Source of the DNA: a virus
IMG/VR virus record: IMGVR_UViG_3300032241_001347
Location: 1 to 39,059 of that record
Length of the DNA: 39,059 nucleotides
Direction: 5' to 3' (one strand)
In this document: piece by piece, positions 13,179 through 28,100 of the stretch
Numbering within the stretch: position 1 is the stretch's first letter
Layout of the letters: every line of letters begins with the position of its first letter
Translations under genes and position numbers: made by a program
Notes under the pieces: model-generated
The model's input: the letters and a program-made list of their open reading frames with translations, nothing else
The model's database searches: none
Told to the model about the DNA's origin: nothing

Positions 13179-16100
13179 TTATTGGATATATCCAGAGTTG
13201 TTATTGCCAGCAATTACTACTTGACTGATTGTACCGATTGCTACCGGGCTAGTAATGAATGAACTATTGATTGCAGTACCGCCTTGTGAAGTATCATTAC
13301 GTCCCCAAGCATACAATACATTACTTGAGTTAGTTGCAAAACTAATGTCATTACCGGCACTAACTTGTATCCAACTTGTACCTGTACTAATTTGAACTGG
13401 GCTACTTGCACCATACACCGCAGTGATTTGCACTGGAGCACTGCGATTATTTGTATCATTAGTACCTAATACACCTGTAGTGTTATAACCTGTGCCATAT
13501 AGTGTACCATACTTATCTTGTAAGAAGCCACTATACAAGCCAAATGCAACAAAGCTTAGTCCACTAGGTACATTAGTTAGATTGGTTCCAACTTGTACAG
13601 GTGAGCTATAACTTACATTGTTGTTAAGTCCCAATTGTCCATAGTTATTTTGGCCCCAAACCCATGCAGTACCGTCAAATTTAATACCTGCAACTGCGCC
13701 AGATACTGGACCTGAAGTAACTATATTTTTCCATATTGCACCAACCTGTACAGGACTACTTGCATTGGTAGTACTGTTATTTCCTAATTGACCATATCCA
13801 TTGTACCCTAAACCAAATAAGTTACCATCACTTCTTAGTAAATAAATAGTTTGTGTTGAAGCTGCAACTTTACTATAAGTAGCTGGTTTTAATTGTCCAG
13901 GTAATGCACCAAGTTGTATTGGTGAATTAGTTGGAAGGCCATAACCTAATTGACCATATCCATTATATCCCCATCCCCATGCAGTACTATCCAAATGTAG
14001 TCCAACGCTAAAGAGATCGCCCGCAGCAATTTGAATCCAACTATTATCTGAACTCACTTGTACTGGACTACTACGATTAGTAGCTGTTGTATCACCCACT
14101 TGGCTATATACATTATATCCCCAACCAAATAGTGCATATGTTGTTGTAATAGCTAATGTATGACTAAATCCTGCACTTACCTGTGCCCAAGATGTATTGG
14201 ATATATAGCTAGTGAATGGGTTAGGCATTATACTTGTAACAGGATTACCGTTCTTAGTAATAGTATTACCAGCGTTATCATTTGTTACACTAGAAGCACT
14301 ACATATGAATAGTGTAGTATTGGTTATCAATGTTAGTGGACTTGTGGGTGGTGTAAATGTTGAAGTATACACGGCAGTACCTTTTACAATACGAACATTT
14401 GTTAACAAACCACTGAAGTAATTGATTGTAGGATCAGTGCCAACATACAATGTTGCAGCAATACTATAAACAGTATTGTCAATTACAAATGCTTGCATCT
14501 TACCATTGATATATAATTCTGTTACACCAGACAAGCGAACTATTGCTACATGTGTCCATGTATTCAACGGTACTCCACCTGCTGTCGTTGCAGTAAAGAC
14601 TTCTGGATACGTTACTTGTGACCAACTGATAGAACCATTGGCATTATATGTTACGCTCCAAGATCCAGAACTGTATGCACTTGGAATACGTTTAGTGATG
14701 ACACGTGTAGTTGCTGCAACTTTTGGTAAAATCCAAAACTCTAATGTAAAGTTTAATGATCCTAAATCTGTGTTAGTTGTTTGATTTATAGTTAAGTAAT
14801 CTGTACTTCCATTAAATGAAGTATTGTAGATGTTAGTGTTAGATGCATTAGTAATTGTATATCCAACTTGTATAGGTGAACTTTTTGCAATATTAGTGTT
14901 ATCACCTAATTGGCCATATGTATTGTCACCCCATGTGAATAATACGCCATCACTACGAATAGCAGCACTATGAGATGAACCAGCAGTTACTGCGTTCCAA
15001 CTACTACCAACACCTATTTGTATTGGACTCACAACATTTGTAAGATTGTTTGTACCTAATTGACCACTTGTATTTAATCCCCAAGCCCACATTGTACCAT
15101 CACCTTTGATAGCCAATGTATGACTCCAACCTGATGCAATCTGTGCCCATGAATAAGGAATTGTTGCTGGTACAGTACCTGCATAGTTGCCCCATCCAAA
15201 TAATCTGTTATTGATATCTATTGCAAGTGCATGTCTATAACCGGCTGCAATAGATGTCCAACTGCTGGTACCAACTGATTGTGGTATTTGAGCATATGTT
15301 TGCTTAAATGCAGCCATTGTAGTGATGTTAGAGTTGTTTGCACTTCCAGCTGGTAAACCATTTTGATATATTTGACCTGTTGATGTACTTCCCCAACCCC
15401 ATAACAAACCAGTTGTATCTGTAACAATACCATTACTGATACCAGCACTTACTAATGTCCAACTTGATGAACTAATTTGTATTGGCACACTTACATATGT
15501 AGTAATTGAAGTATATTGTGTTGGTACTTGTACTGGGCTACTTTGTGTTATTCTAGTACCTAATTGAGCAGTACTACCTAAAGCAAGTTGTCCATTAGCA
15601 TTATAACCCCATGCATATAATAAACCACCTGTTAATGCTACACTATGGCTACCACCGCCACTTACACTAGACCATGAGCTAGTACTGATTTGTACTGGAC
15701 TACTTCTAGAATAGTTTGTTAAATCACCTACTTGATATGCTGCATTATATCCCCAGGCCCATAAACTAGCATCACTACTACGTATTGCTAATGTATGTGA
15801 TAGACCTGCAGCAATTTGATTCCAAGATCCTGACATAATTTGTGTTGGACTTGTGAACATGGTATATGGAGCATTAGTAAACATGTTCATTGTGTTTAAC
15901 TGTACAGGAGATGAAGTTCCAGCAGGTACATAATTGGTACCTAAACCTAATGCACCGGCTGTATTAGTACCTATAACGTAAGGTAAACCACCATTCATCA
16001 CAACAGTAGCACCATTGCCCATTGCAATACTACCTATTACTGTTGTTAGACTACCACTAGGTACTGATATTTGTACTGGGCTACTGCGATTAGTAGTTGT

Positions 16101-19100
16101 GTTGTCACCTAATTGTCCATTACCATTATAACCCCAACTCCATAATGTGTTATCGCTACGTATAGCTATTGAACCTGGATTATTGGTACTTACAAATATC
16201 CAACTACTTGTGCTAATTTGAGTTGGGCTACTGCGATTAATAATATCATTTGTTCCTAATTGACCATATGTACTATTTTGACCCCAGGCCCATAATGTAC
16301 CATCACTACGTATAGCGACAGTTGTATAATCACTTGTTGTTAATTGTTTCCAACTACTAGAACTAATTTGTGTAATTATGCTACGATTAATAATATCATT
16401 TTGTCCCAATTGACCATATGAGTTATCACCCCAGCCCCATAATGTACCGTCTGTGCGAATCGCTAAACTAAAGCTATTACCAACTGAAATACTTGTCCAG
16501 CTTGATGTACCGATTTGTACGGGTGAACTTACTGTACTAGTACCATAAGGTATTTGTACTGGTGACGATGCTATTACACTATTCAACGCATTTGATATAT
16601 AAGGAGATGTTATACCTAAATATGATGTAGCCAACTGTCCATACTCGTCACTACCTAACATGTATCCATAATTAGTACCACCAACTGATTGAATTAATGC
16701 AGTCAAACTTCCACCTGCACTTACTTGACTCCAGCTACTTGTACCGACTTGTGTTGGACTTGAAATATATCTATAATAATTATCTAAACCAATCTGTACA
16801 GGGAAACTACGATACTGAGTATTAGTGCTATCACCTATCTGACCATAATTGTTAAGACCCCAACCATATAACAATCCTGTACTTGTTATACCATGCATGA
16901 AATAATTGTAATTTGCTACAATTTGAGTCCATGATACTGTTGGATAAGAGTTACTGTTATAGAATGGTGTCAATGATTTTACACTAACCCCTGCACCTAT
17001 ACCAAATCCTACACGATATGGACCAGTATCAATTGCTGACGATGCTTGACCTGTCATGAACAATACATAACCAACTGAAGGGATAGCACTAATATTTGTG
17101 CTGCTAGGTTGTGTTAAAGTTAAAGGACCTGTAGGTGGAGTGAAATTACCTGTATACACTGCAATATTATTTGTAATTCTTAAATTACTTACATATCCAT
17201 AGAAGTTCCAATAATTATATGTTGTACCACTGTAAATACAACCTAAACTATAAGTATTGGTTGTGCTTGGTCTAGCAGTCAGTGTACTTGTACCTGTTAT
17301 CGTCTGTAATACACCATTTACATACAATGATATAGCATTGTTATTTACTGATACTGCGATATGATACCATGTACATACATTCATAACAGTATTACCTGTT
17401 GCAAAGAATTGTGTTGACGATGGATTCAACCAATAAAACTGTAATTGTCCAAGATAGTTTGGACCAAATGACCAATTAGCATTACTAGTTGTATATGTAC
17501 CATCCATAATCATATATGGATAGTAACTAGTAGCGCTACCGCCGCCATTAAATTGTGTTTGATAGACCCAAGCTTCAATGGTAAATGTTGTTGAAGCTAT
17601 AGGTATCATTATATTTGCATTACTTGATGTATATGCTGCGTTTTGATTGGCCGCAAGATTAGCACTAAAATATAAACTATAGCTACTTGAACTAGTAGTT
17701 GATAATGCACCTGGACTAGACACTTGTACCGGCAATGACATATTAGTATTATTACCATTACCTAAACTATAGTTAGCATTATATCCCCATGTATATGCAG
17801 TGCCTGTAGTTGTGAGTGCAGCCGTATATGATTGACCTGCACTTACTTGAGTCCAAGACAATGAAGTAAATGAAGTTGTAGGGAATGGATATAAATTATT
17901 AGATGAAACTGAATATGTTGGTCCATTAACTGATGTAAATGAGAAGAATGCGTTATCTATATAAGTTGGATTCTGTGCAGTTAGCAATACTGTTTGACCA
18001 CTAGTAATTGCAGCACTAGGAGATCCATATACATTTGCACTCTGTGTTGCGGTCAATGGAATAGTACTTGGTGTAAAATTTGCAGTATACACTGGATTAC
18101 CGATTACAACACGTAAATTAGACATTGACATGTTACTACCGCTGTTGCCTAAACCACCGTTATCATATAAACCATTGATTACTAATGTAGTACCTGCAGG
18201 TATTGTAGTAGAAGTATTTACTCCGGACGCAACTAAATTACCATTGACAAATAATCTTACTGTACCAGTATTATCTTTTGTAGCTGCAAGATGATACCAT
18301 ACGTTAGCCGGATATACTGCATTACTACTTAGTGAAATTACATAACCATTAGAACCGTTGCCTTGATTAAATGTAAAATAATTAGTTGACCAGTAAAAAG
18401 CTATTGAATTACCGTATGCTGCGCCATTACCAATTGCCAAAAAGTTTCCTCCACTTGATATAGGTAATACCCAGAATTCAAAACAGAACTGTGTAGATGC
18501 GTTACTAACATTAAAGTTAGGATTAACCATATACAAATAATAACCAGAACTAGTGAAATTCCATACATATGCATTGGTAGTCACAGATGCACTAACCTGT
18601 ACAGGTGAGCTACGTAGTGTGACAGTAGCATCACCTACTTGTCCATAATTATTATTACCCCAACTCCATAGTGTATTATCACTACGAACTGCAACAGTAT
18701 GGCTATCACCTGAACTTACTTGAGTCCAATTTGATAAAGTACCAGGGACTGTTTGTAATGTTAACAAGCTAGTCTGACTTGAAAGTATTGCACTAATATT
18801 TGTGCTACTAGATTGAGAGATTGTTAGCGGTGTGATTGGCACTGTGTATGTACCTGTGTAAACTGCAACACCGTTTACAATACGAACATTACTGATATAA
18901 CCACTCCAGAAACCTGCAGTAGATTGACCAGATTGATATCCAATGTATACTGCTTTTCCACCGTCAGTTATGGTTGCTGTTTTTGCAGCAGTAGCTACTT
19001 GTATACCATTTTGATACAAATACAATGTTGCTGAATTTAATACACCAGCTACATGTACCCATTGATTCAATGGTAATAACGTGTTTGATGCTATATTTTG

Positions 19101-22100
19101 TATAGATGTTACTCCATTACCTGAGCCTATATATAGTGCAACATAACCACTACCATTCATTTGAAGACCGTATTGTACATTACTTGTACTAAATACGCCA
19201 TCTTTTTCTAAAATTTGTGCACTTGCATTTATACCAGTCCAATAAACCCATGCTTCAATTGTCCATGCAGTTGCAGAACTAAGATTCAATTGAGTTGATG
19301 TTGGTATTGTATAATAACCTGTTGTACCGTCAAAGTATGAACTAAATCCAGTGCTACCTGGTGTAGCAAATGGTGTAGCAAGAGTAGTGATACCGTACTG
19401 TGTGACAGATGTCATGAATGTGGTACCATTTCTAGTTAAGATATTACTTGCTGAATAAGAACTTGCATCAGTAGGTAAACTATTACCAGTGCCTGGGTTG
19501 GCCTGTGTACGAGGTAAAATATCACCAGTGCCTAATTGACCTTGACCATTGTAACCCCATGCCCATAATGAATTGTCACTACGAACTGCAGCCATATTGC
19601 TTGCACCTACACCAACTTGAGTCCAACTTTGACCGCTTGGTGTTACTCCATAGAATGGTGTAAATGCTGATGTTACAACACTAACTGGTGTTAATGTGTA
19701 GTTGTTGCTACTGTTATCTTTAAATGTATTGTTTTGCAATGTCAACAAAGCCACTGTACCTGTAATACTACTTGCTGCACCTGAACCGGTTGCACCAACA
19801 GTACTTGTTGTTAATGGAGTTGTTAAACTTGGAGTAAAATATTGTGTATATAACGTAGTTCCAGTGTACAAACGCTGACCGTTTGTTACACGTAAATTAG
19901 ACATGTATAATTGATTGAAACTACCACTTAATTCTGTTCCAATAGTAATAGGAGTAACTCTTGCAGTAATAGTAACTGCTGATGAGTATACAAATACTCC
20001 ATTCAAGTAGAAATAAATTGTAGTACCATCATAGGTATAAGCAATGTGACTCCATGTGTTTAGTAGAGGTGCACTGGTTGAACTGTATGTAGTTGTTCCA
20101 TTATATGCACTGATATAACCTGTTGTCACAAGCAAATACAATTGTATTTCTGTTGTTGCACTACTTGCAACTCTTTTACTATATATAATTGAAGCTGCCG
20201 TAAAGTTAACTGGATATACCCATGCTTCAATTGTCCAACTGATACCAGCTAGTGTCAATGGAGTACTATTTGCAATTTGAATATAACCATTTGTGAATGG
20301 ACTAAACCATACACTATATGCAGTACTAGCTGACAACGTTGTAGCGCCTACCATTTGAGGTGTGTACTTTTGATTTGTATCACCTATACCTAATTGACCT
20401 GCATTATTAAGACCCCAAGTCCATAAGCTACCATCACTACGTAAAGCTGCACTATGACTGCTACCAGCATAAACTTGTGTCCAATTGCTTAATGCAGTTA
20501 CAGTAACAGTTGATGTGAACGGTGTAAATGCAGTCATGTATGGTGTACCTGATCTAGTAACCTGATATGCATTAGTACTATTATCAAGATAGAAACCACC
20601 GTTTTGACATACTAATAGTTTAGTTTGTGTACCTGTAATTGCACTGATATTGGTTCCTGCACTTTGTGTTACAGTCAATGGACTTGTCGGTACAGTAAAG
20701 TTTCCAGTGTATACTGCTACACCAATTACCATACGAACATTTGATAGATAACCATTGAAGTATGGATTACCTGATGTATCCCAACGACGGCCAATATAAA
20801 TTGCTGATGATGCAGTACCTGACAACCAACCACTAGTAGACAATTGTGTTGCAACCAATATGCCGTTTACATATAATTGAGAACTATATCCATTGAATAC
20901 GCCTGCAATATGTGACCATTGATTCAATGGAATTTGGAATGGTGATATAACTGAGTTTATCCATTGACTTCCATTCCAAGATCCAAACCATACATAGTTA
21001 GCAACAGTATCTGTATTACCTATCACACTACCAAATGCTAATGTAAAGTTAATAGTTGATGCAACGTCTTCAGTTAAAATAGCACCACCGTTGTTAGTGA
21101 TTGGATATACCCAACCTTCTATTGTAAATGGTTGATATGAATTTGCTAATACAAACGTTGTGTTAGTAACTGTTAAATAATCACCATTAGGTCCGTTGAA
21201 GAACGTACTGTATGCAGTAGGATTACTTATGTTATAATTAACTGCAATCTGTGTTGGTGCATAACGAATACCAAAGTCACCAGTTCCCAATTGACCCCAT
21301 GAATTACTACCCCAACTCCATAGTGTACCATCACTACGTATAGCTAAACTATGACTAATAGATGTGCTGATTTGTGACCAGCTTACACTGGCTTGATTTG
21401 TTGGTAATCCTAACCCTGTGTTAATTTGAACTGGACTACTACGAGAAATCAAGTTAGTTGTATTTGAATATGAGTATCCCAACTGTCCATATCTGTTATC
21501 ACCCCAAGACCATAATGTACCATCACTATGTTTTGCACTACCACCAAGTGATACAGTTGTCCAAGATAGATATTGTGTATTTTGTATACCTGTTTGAATA
21601 TATGTGTTATCGCCCCAAGCCCATAGTTTATTGTTAATGTCTATTGCAGTACTATAATTAGCACCTGCACTTACACTTGTCCATGAGCTAGTGCCTAATT
21701 GTACAGGTGAGCTACGATTGAATTGGTCACCCAATCCTAATTCAGCAGCAAAATTATTACCCCAAACCCATAATGTACCATTAGATTTGATTGCAAGATT
21801 GTGTCCGGTGAAACTAGCACTTATCTGTGTCCAACTAGTTGGGTCAGTTGTGTATGTGTACAAGTTAGCGAATGGTACGCTATTCAATGTTGTTACATTA
21901 CTTACATTTGTAAATGTATATGCATTTGTACTATTATCAATAACTGTTGCATTTTGACCAATTAATAATTGTACGATACCTGTTAAACTACCAGCAACGC
22001 CTGCACCAACTACACCAACAGTACTTGCAGTGAACGGTGCTATTGGAGTATATGTAAAGTAATTGATGTTTGCAGTAGTACCTGTGTACAATGCCTGACC

Positions 22101-25100
22101 ATCAGTCAAACGCATATTTGATATTAAACCATTGAATGGATTATTAGTTGCTGGTGTATTACTGTCAATACCAATACTTAAACTAGCAATATTAGTTGTT
22201 AATGCACCTGATATTGTGCCTGTATTAGCCATTAATATACCATTCATGTACATGTACACAGTTGTGCTAACTCTTGTAACAGCAAAATGTGTCCATGTGA
22301 ATAAAGGTACTACAATGTTTGATGTCAATGCACTTACTGCATAAGTAGTACCATTGTTTGACATATTAACAATAATAGCACCAGTGCTACTCATTGTAAT
22401 ATTGAATGGACCAAATGCTGATTCAGATGCTCTCTTACCAAGAATACCCATTGTAGTATTGTAACGTGTTACATAACACCAAAACTCAATTGTAAAATTA
22501 GCTGCACCAAACGTAAATGTGCTTGCAGTAGCAGTTAAATAATTACTACCGTTGAAATCTAAACTATACCCTGTTGTAGAATAAGTATAGCTACCATTCC
22601 ATGGAGTCAATTGATATCTGTTTACTGTGTCATTTGTTCCCAATTGACCTAGTTGATTATTACCCATTACCCATAGTTTGTTAGTAGTATCAATAACCAT
22701 TGAATAACTATTACCTGCAATTACTTTACTTGCATTCCAACGACTAGTGTAGAAAGGACTCCAAGCTCTGATTGTTGGGCTTGGTGTATATACATAGAAC
22801 GCTGATCCTGAACTACCTTGTGGGATAGTTGAAATTTGGAAATTATTAATACTATTATCAACAAAATAATTATTTTGTAATGTTAAAATAATGACAGTGC
22901 CTGTAATAGCATTTGCAACGCCTGAACCAGTTGCACCTACAGTGCTTGTTGTCAATGGAGTTGTACTTGGTATAAAGTAGTTATCCATAGAGGCTATGTT
23001 CAATGGACCATTTCCATAGATAGCTTGTCCTTTGATAATTCTAAAATTACTGATGAATCCAAAGAAGCTGCTAGTAGTTACACTTGTACCATCATTTCCA
23101 ATAGTCCAATAACTTCCGTTACCATTAACTGAGACACTTGGTAATGACGCTGGACCACCGCCCACTGCTGCTACACCATTAACATATATGTTTACATTAC
23201 CAACATTACGTACAACTGCCAAATGTGTCCATTGTGCATATATCACATTTGCAGTTGTTGCTATATACCAATTACTGTTAATCCATAATGCATAACCTGT
23301 AGCAGTAATACTAGAATTTGTAGCCCACAATGACATTGAGGCCGCATTTGCTTGAGTTGCGTAATTACTCCAAATACATTGACTACTTTGATATTTGAAT
23401 GGTATATAAACCCAACATTCAACTGTAAAGTCAAATGTACTTAATTGAGTGGTTGCGTTCAGTGGGAATTGTACCCAATCACTAACACCATTAAAGAACA
23501 CACTATATGACAATGGATTAGGTAAGCTAGTTCCAAGTGGTGCAACAAGAACTGGCCCTGATCTATAATTCAACTGTGCACTAATACCGTCATTGTTATT
23601 ATAAGTTATATCACTAACTTGACCATATGTGTTATTACCCCAGGCCCATACACTACCGTCAGTTTTAATACCTAACGTATGATATAAACCAGCAGTTACT
23701 TGTGTCCAACTACCACTGATATTGGTTGGTATAGTTTGATTTCCACCATTGACGCCTAATTGTCCATAACTATTACTACCCCAAGTCCATAATCTATTAT
23801 CACTTGTAATAGCTGCAGTATGACTACCACCAACACTAAATTGTATTACTTTTAGATTATTATAGTTAGCAGCGTAAACTGCTTGAGGCACACTATAATT
23901 AGTTGTGTTGTTGTTACCAATTTGTCCAACATTGTTATAACCCCAGCCCCATAGTGTACCGTCACTACGCAATGCATTTATATGTCCATCAAATCCTACT
24001 TGAATTTGTGCCCAAGACAAACTTAATTGATTGACGTTATTACTACCCCAGCCCCATAATGTGCCATCACTACGTATTGCTAATGTATGACTGTTGTATG
24101 TTGCAACTTGACTCCAAGTACTTGTGTTAACTAGTACTGGACTACTACGTGATACGGTATCATTTGTACCTAATTGACCAACACCATTGTATCCCCATGC
24201 CCATAGTGTGCTGTCACTACGTATTGCCAACATGTGAGATTGTCCAACACTTAATGATGTCCAGCTATAGAATCCTATTACTGCCGGTGAGCTATATGTA
24301 GATGTATTGAGTTGTCCTAATTGACCGTTACCGTTATTTCCCCAAGTCCACAATCTACCATCACCGTTGATGAATGCAGTAAATGAAGCTCCTCCGCCAA
24401 TAACTGCTGTACTCAATGTAGAGCCAGTAATACCTAATTGACCTAACATGTTACTGCCCCAACCCCATATAGTATAATCACTACGTAATGCTACTGAGTG
24501 GCTATCACCTGCAGATACTGCAATCCAACTGCTAGTTGAAATTTGTACCGGCGAGCTAGTATAGATTAATCCTGATATAACTTGTACCGGGCTACTTCTA
24601 GCTACCGTAGTACCGTCACCCAATTCACCGTCAGTATTATAACCCCAAGCCCACAATGTACCATCACTACGTTGTACTACAACATGTGATGCACCTGTCA
24701 TAACTTGAGTATAAGAACTGGCGCTAATTTGTACAGGAGAAGACATGCCGTTGGTAGTGTTTAATCCCAGTTGGCCATATCCATTCAAGCCCCAACCCCA
24801 TAGTGTACCATCACTACGAATAGCAACTGAGAATGAACTACCTGAGTAAACTGAATTCCAACTACTTCCTACACCAATCTGTACAGGTGAACTACGTGGT
24901 GTATTAGTATTATCACCTAACTGACCATTATTTTGTAATCCCCAACCCCATAGTTGACCAACTGTATTGATAGCAAATACAGTATAATCTTGTGTTGATA
25001 TCTGTGTCCAACTTCCTGATGGAATTTGCACTGGGCTACTTCTGTTAATTACAGAACCGTCACCTAATTCACCGTCAGGGTTATAACCCCATGTAAATAA

Positions 25101-28100
25101 TAATCCATCACTACGTAATGCAACAGTATGTGATTTACCTGATACCAATTGTTTCCATGATGTGTTATACAATGATGTAAATGGTGTACGTGTTGATGTT
25201 GTTAATGTATGATTTTGTATTAATGTTAATGCATTACTACTATTATCAATAAATGTATTGTTCTGTGCAGTCAATAATACAACTGAACCTGTAATACTTC
25301 CAGCAACACCTGCACCAGTATTAACAATAGTTGTCGGTGATGTGATAGGTGTAATGTTTACATTGAAGTTAGCAGTATACAATGCTTGATTATCAATAAC
25401 ACGAATATTCGTCAAGAATCCGCTATATGGGTGATCCGCACTCCATGCAGAACTGTCAATACCAATAACCATTTGGTTAGTATTAGTCATCAAAGCACCG
25501 CTATTAATAGTACCACTAGCAACACTTATACCATTCAAATATATATTGACTGCAGTTCCATTACGTACTACTGCAACATGATACCATATGTATGTTTGCA
25601 TTGATATTGTTGATGTTAATGCGCTTGGTGTAAATGTTGTTCCAGTTGTTGACATTGAAACAATAATTTGTCCACTTGTATTAACATATATCACGAATGG
25701 TGCATAAGCACTTTCGTTTGCACGTTTACCAAATAATCCCATTTGATATGTAAATGCAGGAGTAAACATCCACCATTCAAATGTGAAATTAAATGTACCT
25801 GTTGTACCTATATTCAACACACTAGTTTGATTAATACTTAGATAATCATAATTGTAATTTGTTGCTACATTGCTACCACCTGTAGCAAAGTTATATTGTT
25901 GACTATAACCCAATGAGTTACTTGGCAATCCAGATAATAATGGTCCGCCTGCATTAGGATTATTGTTATAGAATGTTGGATAATATGGATAAGCAAATGG
26001 GCTATATGCATATGTACCATATGTAACACCAAACATACTTATGACAAAGCTATTACCGCTATTGTCGTATGGAGTAAAGTTTTGACATGTTAATAATGCA
26101 ACTGTTCCTGTAATGCTTGATGCAACACCTGTACCACTAGTACCAACTGTGTTATTGGTGAGTGCACTAGTAGGTACTGTAAATGTAGCAGTATATAATG
26201 CTTGACCTTTAATGACTCTTAGATTACTAATATATCCAGGGAAGAATTGCGATGCAGCTTGTGTTGCACCGATGCCCATTGCACCCTGTACATAGCTAGT
26301 TGGATCATTTACATTCAATCCAATTTGACCACCGTTAACAAATATTCTAGTTATATTACTTTGTCTTGTAAATGCCACATGATACCATGTATATGTATTG
26401 AATACATAAGGTTGAGTGCAACCTTGTGATCCGTTAACTGCTGCAGTACCATATGGATTAACAACGATAGCAGTTAATGCAGTAATACTAAAGACCGGGG
26501 TATTTGCTACACCGCCACCAAAGAATGTCATAGTAGCATTACTTGATGTTGGGAATAACCAAGCTTCAACTGTGTAATCACCTGTACCAAATAAGAATAC
26601 AGTGTTTGTAGGTACTGTTAAATAACCTGTACTACCATTGAAGTACGTGCTATATTGATTTGCAACGTTAGGTGCACTTGGATATAATTGTGCGCTAATC
26701 ATAACTGGGCTACTCTTAGATACATTAGTGTTATCACCTAATTCACCGTATGTATTAGCACCCCATACAAATACTGCATTGTCATTACGAATAGCTGATG
26801 ACCAACTTACCCCTGCATATACTTGATTCCAACTACCAGTATGTAATTGTACTGGACTACTACGTGATGTCGTTGTAGTGTCACCTAACTGCCCTGCATT
26901 ATTATAACCCCAAACCCATAGACTCTTGTCACTAGGTTTAATTGCCAATACGTGATAATCGCCTGCACTAAGTTGTGACCAACTATTACCATATGTTGAT
27001 AATTGAGGAGTAGATATACTACCAGCTGCATTGATAAATCCTAAGTTACCCCATAAACCATAACCCCATACCCACAATGCATTTGAAGCAGTAAGTGCTA
27101 CATTGAAATAACCAGAGCTACCATATGTTGGTTGCGCAAATGTCAATGCAGGTTGTGTTGTTGTGTTAGCCAATTGACCTACACCATTATAACCCCAACC
27201 CCATAATGTACCATCTGTTCTTATTGCTAATGTATGTGACAATCCAGCACCAATAACTGACCAACTGCTTGTGTTAGACAATCTATTTGGTTGTAATTTT
27301 GGATAAGCAGTATATACTTGAGTAGGTGATATAGTAACTGATTGGTATAAGAAGTTTTGATTATAAATATTACCATTACCTAATTGACCATACCAGTTAT
27401 ATCCCCAACCCCAAATTGTATTATCATTACGTATAGTGAGTGCATTGTTAATACCTGCACCAATTGAAGTATAAGAACTGTAACCAGTGTAGTTGTTAAC
27501 ATTTAAGAAGACAGGAGGAACAATATAGTTATTTGTAAGAACATTATTGTTATTAGTAATAGGTGTTTGATTGTAACTTAAATCAACAATACCACCTGTT
27601 TGTAATGTCAATAACTGTGTTTGACCATATGTTAATGCAGATATGTTTGTACCGCTACTTTGAATAGCAGTCAATTGATTTGAAGGTAATGTAAATGTTC
27701 CAGTGTAAACTGCAACACCCTTAACAATTCTTAAATTACTAATAAAACCAGGGAACCAGTATTGTGCACTTGCTATATTAGTTGAACCAATATACATTGT
27801 TGTTGTATCAGTCCAAGTTGTTATAGTAGCAGTTCCAATTGAAGTTCCATTGACATACATTGTCATTGTAGTTCCACTTGCAGTAATAGCAATATGATAC
27901 CATGTACTCAATGAGAATGTAAATGCTTTAGATACTGTGTTTGTTGCAGTACCTGATGTTTTAGATATAAACTGTAATGCAGTATAACTACTAGCAGTAC
28001 CTGTAATATCAACCTCATAACCACTGGTGCTACCTGCATAAGTGTTTAAAATATTAACCCAATAGTTTGAACCATATACAGGTGTATATGAAGTCAAATA

